A DNA stretch of 64,000 nt, taken from the NCBI GenBank assembly GCA_965262455.1, contig CBDHFH010000008.1, positions 1,116,001-1,180,000 of the forward strand, written 5' to 3'. This document shows positions 17,369 to 27,280 of this stretch, piece by piece. The translations under genes and the position numbers were made by a program. The notes below the pieces were generated by a model that worked only from the letters and a program-made list of their open reading frames with translations, was not told the origin of the DNA and did no database searches. The DNA comes from UBA1858 sp965262455. GTDB taxonomy: Bacteria > Pseudomonadota > Gammaproteobacteria > UBA4575. Position 1 is the stretch's first letter; each line of letters begins with the position of its first letter.

Positions 17369-19330
17369 TTAAGTACTTTGACTATAAAAGTAGGTTAATA
17401 AACCAAGCAAGCCAATGATCATCACGAATGCGTATTGATATAAGTAACCGGTTTGCACTTTTCTTATTTGAGAAGAGACTCCTTTAACCAAGCTAGCTAC
17501 ACCGTTGACGAACAAACCATCAATTAACATTCGATCACCAACCGCTGATGTTACCTTACCTATTGCAAGCCCCAGGCCAGCAAACCCTTTTAGGAAAAGC
17601 CAATCGAATCCATATTTGTGAATTAAGATTTTACTCGGCAGATATGTAACAGGAGATAAAAAGCGTGGCAACCCAGGCACTAGCGAATAACATAACCATG
17701 CCAGCAATACGCCAGCCAGCAACAAGTAGAATGGCATCACCACAAAAGCATGGGACACCATCGCCCACGCACCATGGAAATGCTCCGCCATTGATTGCAT
17801 AACGCTATGTTGCTGTGCAACATGAATTGGGGCAGCAAAAAAATCACCATAGACGACATGATCAATCACATAGCCAGCAATCACACTCATTACTGCCAGA
17901 AAGACTAACGGCCAGGTAACAACTCTTGGCGATTCGTGAACATGCGCATAAGTCTCTTCAGACATACGCGGCTGACCATGAAACACTAATATAAATAAAC
18001 GTAGCGAATAAAATGCTGTAATGAATACCCCTGCTAACACCATCCAATATACATACTCGGCGCCCGGCAAAGACGACAAGTGCACGGCTTCAATTATCGA
18101 CTCTTTGGAAAAGAATCCAGAAAAGCCAGGAAAACCTATTAATGCCAGCGTTCCTATCAGAGAAGTGATGTAGGTAATCGGCATACGTTTACATAAGCCC
18201 CCCATTTTGCGGATATCCTGCTCATGATGCATGGCGATAATGACTGAGCCAGCCGCAAGAAATAGCAATGCTTTAAAAAATGCATGCGTGTATAAATGGA
18301 ATATCGCTAATGAATAAGCCGACACACCTAACGCAACTGTCATATAACCCAACTGAGAAAGTGTTGAATACGCCACCACTTTCTTAATGTCGTCTTGCAC
18401 AATCGCAACCAGCCCCATAAAGAACGCAGTGATAGCGCCAATAAACATAATAAACAGTAAAACCGTTTCACTGAGTTCAAATAAAGGTGACATACGTGCC
18501 ACCATAAAAATACCTGCCGTCACCATCGTGGCGGCGTGAATCAGTGCCGAAATTGGCGTGGGACCTTCCATGGAATCAGGCAACCATACGTGCAACGGTA
18601 CTTGTGCTGATTTACCCATAGCACCGACGAATAACGCGATGCATGTAAATGTAATTAAAGAAACACTGACGGTATTCGTAAGGTGTAAATTCTCTCCAAC
18701 CAACCTATCTGCACTTGCAAACACTTGTGCATAATCCAAACTCGCAGTGGTGACAACAATGGCCGCAATGCCAAGTAGAAAACCAAAATCTCCTACGCGA
18801 TTGACTAAAAATGCTTTCATATTGGCGACAATTGCTGTCGGTCGCGTATACCAAAAACCAATCAATAGATAAGACACTAAACCAACAGCTTCCCAACCAA
18901 AGAATAACTGTAAAAAGTTATTTGACATCACCAGCATTAACATGGCGAAGGTAAATAAAGAAATATAACTAAAGAATCTTTTATAGCCGGGATCGTCATG
19001 CATGTAACCGATGGTGTACACATGCACCATGAGTGATACCGATGTCACTACCAGCATCATAATTGCTGACAAAGAATCAATTAAAAAGCCAATACCTAAA
19101 ACCAGTTCACCCACTTTGGCCCATTCATATATATAGAAGTTATGTGTGGGATAACCATTATCATATAAGTCGTAAAATACTGCGCACGACGCGAGTAATG
19201 AGATAGCAACACCGGCAATGGTAATGACATGTGCATGATCACGCCCAATCCACCTGCCAAACAGACCGACAACAACGGATCCAATGAGCGGCGCTAACAC
19301 AGTAATTAGACACAATTGAGTAAGTGACAT
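17369..19330 (-). CDS. nuoL: NADH-quinone oxidoreductase subunit L
   Basis: The 653-residue ND5-type subunit has FFGWEAVGLVSYLLIGFW, GAMGKSAQVPLHVWLPDSME and AATMVTAGIFMVARMSPLFE motifs, plus the long C-terminal lateral helix that runs along the other antiporter-like subunits. It is the most distal proton pump of the membrane arm. It starts 2 bases after the nuoK stop. Confidence 0.98.
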   Translation of the reverse strand: MSLTQLCLITVLAPLIGSVVVGLFGRWIGRDHAHVITIAGVAISLLASCAVFYDLYDNGYPTHNFYIYEWAKVGELVLGIGFLIDSLSAIMMLVVTSVSLMVHVYTIGYMHDDPGYKRFFSYISLFTFAMLMLVMSNNFLQLFFGWEAVGLVSYLLIGFWYTRPTAIVANMKAFLVNRVGDFGFLLGIAAIVVTTASLDYAQVFASADRLVGENLHLTNTVSVSLITFTCIALFVGAMGKSAQVPLHVWLPDSMEGPTPISALIHAATMVTAGIFMVARMSPLFELSETVLLFIMFIGAITAFFMGLVAIVQDDIKKVVAYSTLSQLGYMTVALGVSAYSLAIFHLYTHAFFKALLFLAAGSVIIAMHHEQDIRKMGGLCKRMPITYITSLIGTLALIGFPGFSGFFSKESIIEAVHLSSLPGAEYVYWMVLAGVFITAFYSLRLFILVFHGQPRMSEETYAHVHESPRVVTWPLVFLAVMSVIAGYVIDHVVYGDFFAAPIHVAQQHSVMQSMAEHFHGAWAMVSHAFVVMPFYLLLAGVLLAWLCYSLVPGLPRFLSPVTYLPSKILIHKYGFDWLFLKGFAGLGLAIGKVTSAVGDRMLIDGLFVNGVASLVKGVSSQIRKVQTGYLYQYAFVMIIGLLGLLTYFYSQST

Positions 19331-19332
19331 AA

Positions 19333-19638
19333 TTAACCTTTCATCTCATTCAGATCTTGCACATTAATCGTGCCTCGGTTTCTGAATACAACAACTAATA
19401 TCGCAAGACCAATTGCCGCCTCAGCCGCAGCCACGGTTAGTATGAAAAATACAAACACCTGACCTGCTAAATCATTCAAGTAATATGAAAACGCAATAAA
19501 GTTTATATTCACAGCGAGCAGCATTAGCTCTATAGACATAAGCAGAACGATTAGATTTTTTCGGTTCATGAATATGCCGGCGATGGCTAATGAAAATAGC
19601 ACCGCTCCCAAAACCAAAAAATGTGTGATAGTAATCAT
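19333..19638 (-). CDS. nuoK: NADH-quinone oxidoreductase subunit K
   Basis: The 101-residue, three-helix ND4L homologue has the two membrane Glu residues in LLMSIELMLLAVNIN and TVAAAEAAIGLAI, which form part of the proton path next to NuoJ/NuoH. The length is exactly typical. It lies 3 bases after nuoJ. Confidence 0.97.
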   Translation of the reverse strand: MITITHFLVLGAVLFSLAIAGIFMNRKNLIVLLMSIELMLLAVNINFIAFSYYLNDLAGQVFVFFILTVAAAEAAIGLAILVVVFRNRGTINVQDLNEMKG

Positions 19639-19641
19639 GTA

Positions 19642-20244
19642 TCAGAACTTATTATCGTTTTCACTAGGAAGCGAAACGATTCTTATACGATCCTTGGCTT
19701 TCACTTTAACCTGCTCACCAGGATCCTGAGCATTCGTCTGCATGCGTTGACGCAACGTTAAAACAATGGCGGCCACAATAGCCACTAATAAAATCACAGC
19801 TGCTGTTTCAAATGGCAGCAAATAGTCGGTATATAAAATTTCACCCAACGCATGAGTATTGCCTAATTCGAATTCAAATCCAGCATTTTTCTCAATGGAA
19901 AATTCTTTGGCCACCACTACCAATACCAGTTCAATAATCATGACCACTGAAACAATCAGCGCGATAGGCATGAAGCGTACGAATCCTTCGCGCATTTTGC
20001 TGAGATTAATATTCAGCATCATGACAACGAATAAAAACAACACCATCACTGCGCCGACATATACCAGCACTAATGTAATAGCGAGGAATTCCGCTTCTAG
20101 TAATAGCCAAATTGCAGACGAGGTAAAAAATACCAGCACTAAACTAAGCGCCGAATGCACTGGGTTTTTAGCCGTGATCATGCGTAATGCAGCAATCACC
20201 ATTACAGCTGAGAAAAAGTAAAAAATAATTAGCTGAAAAGTCAT
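19642..20244 (-). CDS. nuoJ: NADH-quinone oxidoreductase subunit J
   Basis: The 200-residue ND6 homologue has five predicted helices, beginning with IIFYFFSAVMVIAALRMI and carrying the conserved VYVGAVMVLFLFVVMML. A soluble charged C-terminal tail of about 35 residues follows the last helix. It lies between nuoI and nuoK, with 25 and 3 bases between. Confidence 0.97.
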   Translation of the reverse strand: MTFQLIIFYFFSAVMVIAALRMITAKNPVHSALSLVLVFFTSSAIWLLLEAEFLAITLVLVYVGAVMVLFLFVVMMLNINLSKMREGFVRFMPIALIVSVVMIIELVLVVVAKEFSIEKNAGFEFELGNTHALGEILYTDYLLPFETAAVILLVAIVAAIVLTLRQRMQTNAQDPGEQVKVKAKDRIRIVSLPSENDNKF

Positions 20245-20269
20245 TAATTATAATTTTTATTGTTTATTA

Positions 20270-20749
20270 TTATCGATATTGAGCGTCCGCTTTTCTATCT
20301 TGTTGTATTTGTTGTTCGTACTTATCTCCTACTGCGAGCAAATCCTGTTTTCTCATAATCTGCTCACCACGATGTTCAAAGTGATACTCAAAATTTCTTG
20401 TTTCAACAATCGCATCTACCGGACATGCCTCCTCACAAAACCCACAATAGATACATTTAAATAAATCGATATCGTAGCGCGTTGTGCGTCGGGTGCCATC
20501 TTCACGTTCATCCGTATCAATAGTGATTGCAAGTGCGGGGCATACCGCTTCACACAATTTACATCCAATGCAACGCTCTTCCCCACTTGGATATTTTCTT
20601 AAAGCATGCAATCCTCTAAAGCGCGGCGATTGAGGCGTTTTCTCCTCCGGATATTGCACAGTCACTTTATTACTAACAAGTTTTTTACCTGTGAGATTTA
20701 ATCCTTTCAATAACTCCCACAAAGAGAAACTCTTTAAAAAGTGTTTCAT
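20270..20749 (-). CDS. nuoI: NADH-quinone oxidoreductase subunit I
   Basis: The 159-residue peripheral-arm subunit carries clusters N6a and N6b: C60-x2-C63-x2-C66-x3-C70 and C99-x2-C102-x2-C105-x3-C109. I place the start at MKHFLKSF (ATG at 20747-20749) because GGAG precedes it at good spacing and this gives the usual NuoI length. A longer frame back to 20818 would overlap the end of nuoH. It passes electrons from NuoG towards NuoB. Confidence 0.95.
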   Translation of the reverse strand: MKHFLKSFSLWELLKGLNLTGKKLVSNKVTVQYPEEKTPQSPRFRGLHALRKYPSGEERCIGCKLCEAVCPALAITIDTDEREDGTRRTTRYDIDLFKCIYCGFCEEACPVDAIVETRNFEYHFEHRGEQIMRKQDLLAVGDKYEQQIQQDRKADAQYR

Positions 20750-20771
20750 GCAAAACTCCAGCAAGTGATAG

Positions 20772-21830
20772 TTAATCGAACCATGGAGATAACCCATATG
20801 CGATTGCCACACCTTCAAGTACTATCCATACCAAGGTAACAGGGATCAATACCTTCCAGCCCAGACGCATGATCTGATCATAGCGGTATCTTGGGAAAGT
20901 CGCACGAAACCACAAGAAACAAAATATAAAAAATGATGTTTTCAGGATAAACCAGTGAGGGCCAGAATCAATTAACGCGCCCAACACTGGGAGCCCTGTT
21001 AAAGCTTCAACATTTTCAAATGGACTTAGCCACCCCCCTAAAAACAACAATGCTGTTAATGCAGAGATTAAAATAATATTGGCATATTCTGCAAGAAAGA
21101 ACACTGCGAAACCCATGCCAGAGTATTCCACATGAAACCCTGCCACAATTTCTGATTCACCCTCCGCCACATCGAACGGTGCACGGTTAGTCTCCGCCAC
21201 ACCAGAAATCAAATACACTAAAAATAACGGTAGCAATGGTAGCCAATACCAATGCAACACTCCGCCACTTTGCTGTTCGACAATGATGCTAAGATTTAAG
21301 CTGCCACTGGCCATCAATACTCCAACCAGCGCAAAGCCCATCGCTATTTCATAAGAAACGATTTGTGCTGCCGAGCGTAATGCACCTAGCAAGGCATATT
21401 TAGAATTTGATGCCCAGCCCGCAACAATCACACCGTACACACCCATAGAGGTTAAAGCTAATACATACAATAAACCGGCATTAATATCAGAAAAATAAAC
21501 ACCATCAGTAAACGGAATCACCGCCCATGCTGCTAGCGCTGGAACAATTGAAAGCACAGGTGCAATGCGAAACAAAAACTTGCTGGAGTCAGCAGGGAGA
21601 ATCATCTCCTTTGTCATTAGCTTTAATGCATCTGCGATGGGCTGCAACCACCCTCTAGGCCCGACACGATTCGGCCCAATACGCACCTGCATGTAACCAA
21701 TTATTTTTCTCTCGGCAAACGTGACATAAGCAACAGCACCCATTAACACCAACAGGAACAACACAATTAATACTGAGATAATAAATAGCTCTCTATATAA
21801 CTCAGGTATTGCGTTCCAAAATGACATCAT
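20772..21830 (-). CDS. nuoH: NADH-quinone oxidoreductase subunit H
   Basis: The 352-residue ND1 homologue forms much of the quinone-binding chamber at the arm junction. Typical motifs are AERKIIGYMQVRIGPNRVGP, AETNRAPFDVAEGESEIVAG (broken at 20) and RATFPRYRYDQIMRLGWK. It starts directly next to the nuoG stop, with no gap. Confidence 0.98.
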   Translation of the reverse strand: MMSFWNAIPELYRELFIISVLIVLFLLVLMGAVAYVTFAERKIIGYMQVRIGPNRVGPRGWLQPIADALKLMTKEMILPADSSKFLFRIAPVLSIVPALAAWAVIPFTDGVYFSDINAGLLYVLALTSMGVYGVIVAGWASNSKYALLGALRSAAQIVSYEIAMGFALVGVLMASGSLNLSIIVEQQSGGVLHWYWLPLLPLFLVYLISGVAETNRAPFDVAEGESEIVAGFHVEYSGMGFAVFFLAEYANIILISALTALLFLGGWLSPFENVEALTGLPVLGALIDSGPHWFILKTSFFIFCFLWFRATFPRYRYDQIMRLGWKVLIPVTLVWIVLEGVAIAYGLSPWFD

Positions 21831-24218
21831 TTACGCCACCGACAAATTAACAAGTGTTACTGGGCCATATATAGCGCCCATTGTTTCACTTCTTGGTAAC
21901 GCTCTAAGAATTAACGCTGTGCCAGGTAATACATTATTATTTTGCACACATTTAAATATACCGCTTTGCTCACCTTGTACCACTTTAACCCATTTGTCTT
22001 CTACTAAATTATATTTCTCGATATCAGATACATGCACATAAGCCACGGACTCTTCAAGTTGTTGCGCTTGCTGCAACGAATGCGCATTACGTACTAAAGG
22101 ATCAATCGAGTAAATTGGCGTGCTACCAACACAATAGACATCATCAGTAGGTTGCACAGCTTGAATTGCAGGTATGGATGTTAATTCATTATTAAAAGCA
22201 AAAGATTCATCGATATAGTTTGAAATGTCTGCTTGCACATCCGCTATTGTTAAATAGCTAAAACTTTCTAATTGCAATGCTGCACCGAGCATACGTAATA
22301 CTTTCCACGCCTGCTTTGCCTCACCTCTCGAATTGACTGCTTTGTTACATGTTTGCCAACGTCCTTCTATATTAACTTTAGTCCCCTCGACTTCTGCATA
22401 ACTATTGATAGGTAGCAGCCAGTCACAATAGTCTCGCATCTGTTCTGTAACAAACGAACTGAGCGCAATAACTGCGTCAGCTTGATTCAATGCCGCCAAT
22501 GTCTGCGCAGGTAATGCGCAGTCCCATTCAGGCTCAAACCCTATTAGTAGATATACCTTCCTCGGCGAGTCGATCATTTGTAAATAATTTAAACCTTCCG
22601 ACTGGCTTACCTGTCCCATCACGTCTCTATGAGGCAACACTCCTAACAAACTCGCGCCAGCTGCATTTGATGACTGAGTAATATAGCCAAATTTAGAATC
22701 CGTTAATTGCGCTATCCAATAACTAATCGCACGTAAAGAAGAATAATCATAATGCTGTTGCGCTAACTCACCCACAAGCAGGCATGATTTGTTTGCATTC
22801 AGCATCATAGTTGCAAGTGCTTTATAGGCATGCTCCTCATCTGCTAACAAGCTTGATTTGATGTCGGCAGGCAACTTGCTGTCGCTATGCGCATCAAGCT
22901 CACTTAACAAACACAGCAAGTTATTCAACCAGGTTTGTGGGCTAACAACTTCATAGTAAGTTGTGTTCATGTGCCATTCACTATGCTGGGGATTAATGAC
23001 AACGACATGCGCACCATTACGCGTGGCTTTACGCACTTTATGTGCCAGCATGGGCTGCGCAGATCTTAAGTCAGAACCGATGATAATAATCAGGTCATGC
23101 GATTCAAGCTCATCAATATTCATTCCCAACCAGGGAAACACCGGATCAGCCTGTTGAGTATTAAAGTCAGTCTGCTGTATGCGATGATCAATGTTAAAAA
23201 TATTCAATTCTCGCGCAAGTTTTTGCACAAGAAATAACTCTTCATTGGTTTGGTTAGCGCTGACAATAAAACCAATGTCATCAGGTGAGTAACTCTTTAA
23301 CAGTTTGCTCAATGCCGGGATCGCATCTGACCAACTTGACGTCTTCCACTCATTCGCCTGTTTTTGCATGACTGCTAACAATCGATTATCACTGTACATA
23401 CCTTCATAACTAAAGCGATCACGGTCGGAAATCCAGGTTTCGTTGACTTGCTCGTTCTCATGAGGCACCACACGAATCACTTCATCGCGTAATGTGTGTA
23501 AATTTAAATTGGAACCAAATGAATCATGTGTACTAATGCTTGTGTGCTCTACCATTTCCCATGCGCGTGCTTTCATGCGTGACGGCTTGGCATTCAGAGC
23601 ACCTACTGGACACAAATCGATAACATTACCTGACAACTCAGACGATAGAGACTTTTCTACATAAGTGCCGATCTCCATAAACTCACCACGCCCTGTTGCG
23701 CCTAATTCACTTACGCCCGCAATCTCGGTACCAAATCTGACACAGCGTGTGCAATGAATACAACGCGTCATATCCGTGGACACCAACGGGCCAATATTTT
23801 TATCTTCAACCACGCGTTTTCTTTCATTGAAGCGACTAACATCGCTGCCATAGCCCATGGCTACATCTTGTAATTCACATTCACCGCCTTGATCACACAC
23901 AGGGCAATCTAGAGGATGATTGATTAGCAAAAATTCCATTGTGCCTTTTTGTGCATCTAATGCTAATTCTGAACGTGTGTGTACTTGCATTCCATCTGCC
24001 ACAGGGGTTGCACAGGCGGGTAATGGTTTTGGTGCTTTCTCCACTTCTACCATACACATGCGACAGTTCGCAGCCACCGACAAATGTTTGTGATAACAGA
24101 ACCTTGGTATATTGATGCCAGCCTGATCTGCAATTTCAATTAACATGGCATTGCGCGGCGCTTTAAGCTCGACGCCATCTATTGTGACTGTGACAAAATC
24201 TTGTGCTTGATCATCCAT
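21831..24218 (-). CDS. nuoG: NADH-quinone oxidoreductase subunit G
   Basis: The 795-residue largest peripheral subunit has an N-terminal 2Fe-2S domain (PRFCYH...NCRMC...CATPV), then the HCTRC/CVRFG and CPVGAL cluster ligands, then a molybdopterin-oxidoreductase-like domain that has lost its cofactor. The extra N7 cluster motif was not checked residue by residue. It feeds electrons from NuoE/F to NuoI. It lies 5 bases after nuoF. Confidence 0.97.
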   Translation of the reverse strand: MDDQAQDFVTVTIDGVELKAPRNAMLIEIADQAGINIPRFCYHKHLSVAANCRMCMVEVEKAPKPLPACATPVADGMQVHTRSELALDAQKGTMEFLLINHPLDCPVCDQGGECELQDVAMGYGSDVSRFNERKRVVEDKNIGPLVSTDMTRCIHCTRCVRFGTEIAGVSELGATGRGEFMEIGTYVEKSLSSELSGNVIDLCPVGALNAKPSRMKARAWEMVEHTSISTHDSFGSNLNLHTLRDEVIRVVPHENEQVNETWISDRDRFSYEGMYSDNRLLAVMQKQANEWKTSSWSDAIPALSKLLKSYSPDDIGFIVSANQTNEELFLVQKLARELNIFNIDHRIQQTDFNTQQADPVFPWLGMNIDELESHDLIIIIGSDLRSAQPMLAHKVRKATRNGAHVVVINPQHSEWHMNTTYYEVVSPQTWLNNLLCLLSELDAHSDSKLPADIKSSLLADEEHAYKALATMMLNANKSCLLVGELAQQHYDYSSLRAISYWIAQLTDSKFGYITQSSNAAGASLLGVLPHRDVMGQVSQSEGLNYLQMIDSPRKVYLLIGFEPEWDCALPAQTLAALNQADAVIALSSFVTEQMRDYCDWLLPINSYAEVEGTKVNIEGRWQTCNKAVNSRGEAKQAWKVLRMLGAALQLESFSYLTIADVQADISNYIDESFAFNNELTSIPAIQAVQPTDDVYCVGSTPIYSIDPLVRNAHSLQQAQQLEESVAYVHVSDIEKYNLVEDKWVKVVQGEQSGIFKCVQNNNVLPGTALILRALPRSETMGAIYGPVTLVNLSVA

Positions 24219-24223
24219 AATAA

Positions 24224-25510
24224 TTATGCTGCACGCTCTTTTTTAGAGATCATGCTACAACCGTGTTCGACATAGTGGACAAACTCTTGTCGATAATGCT
24301 CGATAAAACTTTGCACTGGCATGGCTGCCGCGTCACCTAACGCACAAATGGTTCGCCCTTTAATTTTTCCCGCGACATCATCTAAAGTATCAATATCAGA
24401 TAACTTACCTTCACCGTTAACAATACGTGTAAGCATGCGATACAGCCAACCGGTACCTTCTCGACAAGGCGTGCATTGACCACATGATTCAGAAAAGTAA
24501 AACCGTGAAATACGCCTGAGTACTTGTACCATATCTGTTGTGTCATCCATGATAACCACTGCACCCGAGCCAAGAAATGAGCCAATACTATTGATAGAGT
24601 CATAATCCATATTGGTTTGCATCATCATATCGCCAGGAATCACCGGCACTGAAGAACCACCTGGAATGACTGCTTTTAATTGACGACCCTGCCAAACACC
24701 ACCTGCCATAGCAAGCAATTCACTAAACGGCGTACCTAATGAAATTTCAAAATTTCCAGGCTTCTCAACATGACCTGAGACTGAAAAACATTTCACTCCA
24801 CCATTATTGGGCACACCTAGTTCAGCAAACCACTCAGGACCATTGTTAATAATAGAGGGAATCGATGCAAGACTTTCGGTATTGTTAATTGTGGTCGGAC
24901 ATCCATACAGTCCATACGCAGCGGGGAATGGCGGTTTAAATCGTGGTTGTCCTTTCTTACCCTCAAGTGATTCTAGTAGAGCTGTTTCTTCACCACAGAT
25001 GTAAGCACCAGCACCCAAGGCATCATATAACTCATAGTCAAAACCGGAATTTAAAATATTTTTACCCAGATAACCGTGTTCATACGCTTCTTTAAGGGCT
25101 TGCTTAAAACGCGCATAAGGCTCATGCATGAATTCACCACGCATGTAGTTATATCCGGCACTGGCACCAATGGCATAACCGCCGATTATCATTCCCTCGA
25201 CCAATGCGTGAGGGTTTAAACGCAAAATATCACGGTCTTTGCATGTTCCCGGTTCCGACTCATCAGAGTTGCAGACTAAATAAGTCGGCTTACCTGTATT
25301 ACGTGGCATAAAGCTCCATTTCATTCCGGTAGGAAAACCCGCGCCACCGCGCCCACGCAAGCCAGAGGCTTTTACCATTTCAACGACATCCTCAGGTGAA
25401 ATGTTTTCTTTGAGAATTTTTTCCAGTGCCTGATAGCCGCCAACCTTACGATAGGTTTCATATGACCATGGCGACTCTAAGTTTCGCGTTTGATAAACAA
25501 CTTCGTCCAT
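24224..25510 (-). CDS. nuoF: NADH-quinone oxidoreductase subunit F
   Basis: The 428-residue flavoprotein of complex I oxidises NADH. It has GRGGAGFPTGMKWSFMP and GAGAYICGEETALLESLEGK for FMN and NADH binding, and the N3 cluster motif ESCGQCTPCREGT near residue 345, with its fourth Cys in TICALGDAAA. The start is 2 bases after nuoE. The length is normal. Confidence 0.98.
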   Translation of the reverse strand: MDEVVYQTRNLESPWSYETYRKVGGYQALEKILKENISPEDVVEMVKASGLRGRGGAGFPTGMKWSFMPRNTGKPTYLVCNSDESEPGTCKDRDILRLNPHALVEGMIIGGYAIGASAGYNYMRGEFMHEPYARFKQALKEAYEHGYLGKNILNSGFDYELYDALGAGAYICGEETALLESLEGKKGQPRFKPPFPAAYGLYGCPTTINNTESLASIPSIINNGPEWFAELGVPNNGGVKCFSVSGHVEKPGNFEISLGTPFSELLAMAGGVWQGRQLKAVIPGGSSVPVIPGDMMMQTNMDYDSINSIGSFLGSGAVVIMDDTTDMVQVLRRISRFYFSESCGQCTPCREGTGWLYRMLTRIVNGEGKLSDIDTLDDVAGKIKGRTICALGDAAAMPVQSFIEHYRQEFVHYVEHGCSMISKKERAA

Positions 25511-25512
25511 GT

Positions 25513-26019
25513 CTATTCCAATGGTTCCTCTAAATTATCTAGGATTTCGTCAATCTTAGCTTCAGTTAAATTTTCATAGTATTGGTGATTCACTTGCATC
25601 ATGGGTGCGCCACAGCATGCCGCTAAGCATTCTTCTTCTTGCTTTAAATAGTATTTTCCATCCGCGGTCGACTGGCCGCACTTGATAGCTAACTTATTCT
25701 CTATGTAGTGCAGCACTTCTTCACCACCACGTAACAAGCAAGACAAGTTGGTACACACCGCAATGGTATGTTTACCTACTGGCTCTAACTCAAACATTGA
25801 ATAAAAAGAAGCGACTTCATAAACAGCTATCGCCGGCATGGCTAGCTTTTCTGCTAATGCATCCATTTGTTTGACAGGTAGATAACCAAACTCATGCTGT
25901 ATTGCATGCAATCCTCCCAATACCGCTGATTGTTTTTGGTCTTCTGGAAAGCGTCGCAGCCAATCGTCGACTTCTGCATTCACTTCATTGGACAGTGTCA
26001 TGGCATTTGCATCCGTCAT
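25513..26019 (-). CDS. nuoE: NADH-quinone oxidoreductase subunit E
   Basis: The 168-residue thioredoxin-like subunit holds the N1a 2Fe-2S cluster with ligands C89, C94 (CTNLSC) and C131, C135 (CLAAC). I choose the ATG at 26017-26019, four bases after the nuoD stop, rather than a longer frame reaching 26085 inside nuoD. The longer extension is only an overlap with the nuoD end and gives no family match by eye. The 51-base-later... next Met at 26001 is also possible. Confidence 0.93.
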   Translation of the reverse strand: MTDANAMTLSNEVNAEVDDWLRRFPEDQKQSAVLGGLHAIQHEFGYLPVKQMDALAEKLAMPAIAVYEVASFYSMFELEPVGKHTIAVCTNLSCLLRGGEEVLHYIENKLAIKCGQSTADGKYYLKQEEECLAACCGAPMMQVNHQYYENLTEAKIDEILDNLEEPLE

Positions 26020-26023
26020 AGCA

Positions 26024-27277
26024 TTACCGATCAATTTCTCCAAACACAATGTCTTGCGTGCCAATGACTGCAACCACATCTGCAATCATGTGCCCTTTAA
26101 CCATTTCATCTAACGCAGCGAGATGCGCAAAGCCTGGTGCACGTATTTTTACTCGATATGGCTTATTGGCCCCATCAGATACAAGATACACGCCAAACTC
26201 ACCCTTAGGATGCTCGACCGCAGAATACACTTCACCTTCTGGCAAACAATAGCCTTCGGTAAATAATTTAAAGTGATGAATTAACGCTTCCATGTCATCT
26301 TTCATATCTGCTCGGGAAGGCGGAGTAAATTTATGATCATCCAACATCACATCTCCCGGATGCTCTCTTAACCATTGAGAACATTGCTTGATGATTTCGT
26401 TTGACTGACGCATTTCTTCTATACGCACTAAGTAACGATCATAACAATCGCCGTTAACACCGACAGGAATAAGAAAGTTCATTTTGTCGTAAACTTCATA
26501 TGGTTGCTTGCGACGTAAATCCCATTCCACTCCAGAGCCTCTTAGCATTGGCCCTGTAAAACCAAGTTGCAGCGCACGCTCAGGAGATACAACACCGATA
26601 TTCACTGTGCGTTGTTTCCATATGCGGTTGTCTGTAAGTAATGTTTCATACTCGTCGACACATCCTGAAAAGCGAGCTGTGAAATCATCAATAAAATCCA
26701 GCAATGAACCGGAACGCGCCTCGTTCAGCTTGTTAATTTCTTTATCACTGCGCCACTTTGATGTTTGATATTGAGGCATTGTGTCGGGCAAATCACGATA
26801 CACACCACCCGGGCGATAATAGGTTGCATGCATGCGCGCACCTGATACTGCTTCATAGCAATCCATCAAATCTTCACGCTCTCTGAATGCGTATAAGAAC
26901 ATCGACATTGCACCGACATCGAGTGCATGCGCACCTAGCCATAACAGATGATTTAGAATACGCGTGATTTCATCAAACATGACACGAATATATTGCGCTC
27001 GCTGCGGTGCTTCTACACCTAATAATTTTTCAATAGCAAGCACATAGCCATGTTCATTACACATCATGGAAACATAATCGAGTCGATCCATATAACCGAT
27101 ACTTTGATTATAGGGTTTACTCTCAGCCAGCTTTTCCGTGCCTCTGTGTAACAATCCTACATGCGGGTCAGCACGCTCTATTACTTCACCATCAAGCTCT
27201 AGAATAAGACGTAACACACCATGTGCAGCAGGATGTTGCGGTCCAAAATTCATTGTGTAGTTTCTTATTTCAGCCAT
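26024..27277 (-). CDS. nuoD: NADH-quinone oxidoreductase subunit D
   Basis: The 417-residue 49-kDa-type subunit is related to the [NiFe]-hydrogenase large subunit. It has NFGPQHPAAHGVLRLILELD and HVGLLHRGTEKL at the N-terminus and the conserved C-terminal GEIDR. It forms part of the quinone site with NuoB. nuoC is a separate gene here, unlike the fused nuoCD of enterobacteria. Confidence 0.98.
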   Translation of the reverse strand: MAEIRNYTMNFGPQHPAAHGVLRLILELDGEVIERADPHVGLLHRGTEKLAESKPYNQSIGYMDRLDYVSMMCNEHGYVLAIEKLLGVEAPQRAQYIRVMFDEITRILNHLLWLGAHALDVGAMSMFLYAFREREDLMDCYEAVSGARMHATYYRPGGVYRDLPDTMPQYQTSKWRSDKEINKLNEARSGSLLDFIDDFTARFSGCVDEYETLLTDNRIWKQRTVNIGVVSPERALQLGFTGPMLRGSGVEWDLRRKQPYEVYDKMNFLIPVGVNGDCYDRYLVRIEEMRQSNEIIKQCSQWLREHPGDVMLDDHKFTPPSRADMKDDMEALIHHFKLFTEGYCLPEGEVYSAVEHPKGEFGVYLVSDGANKPYRVKIRAPGFAHLAALDEMVKGHMIADVVAVIGTQDIVFGEIDR

Positions 27278-27280
27278 ACC

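Noticed and set aside
20750..20818. Longer NuoI start at 20818
   Set aside because: It overlaps nuoH and gives an atypical extra N-terminus. The ATG at 20749 has GGAG and the normal family length.
26020..26085. Longer NuoE start at 26085
   Set aside because: The added residues come from reading nuoD in another frame. The ATG at 26019 is four bases after nuoD.
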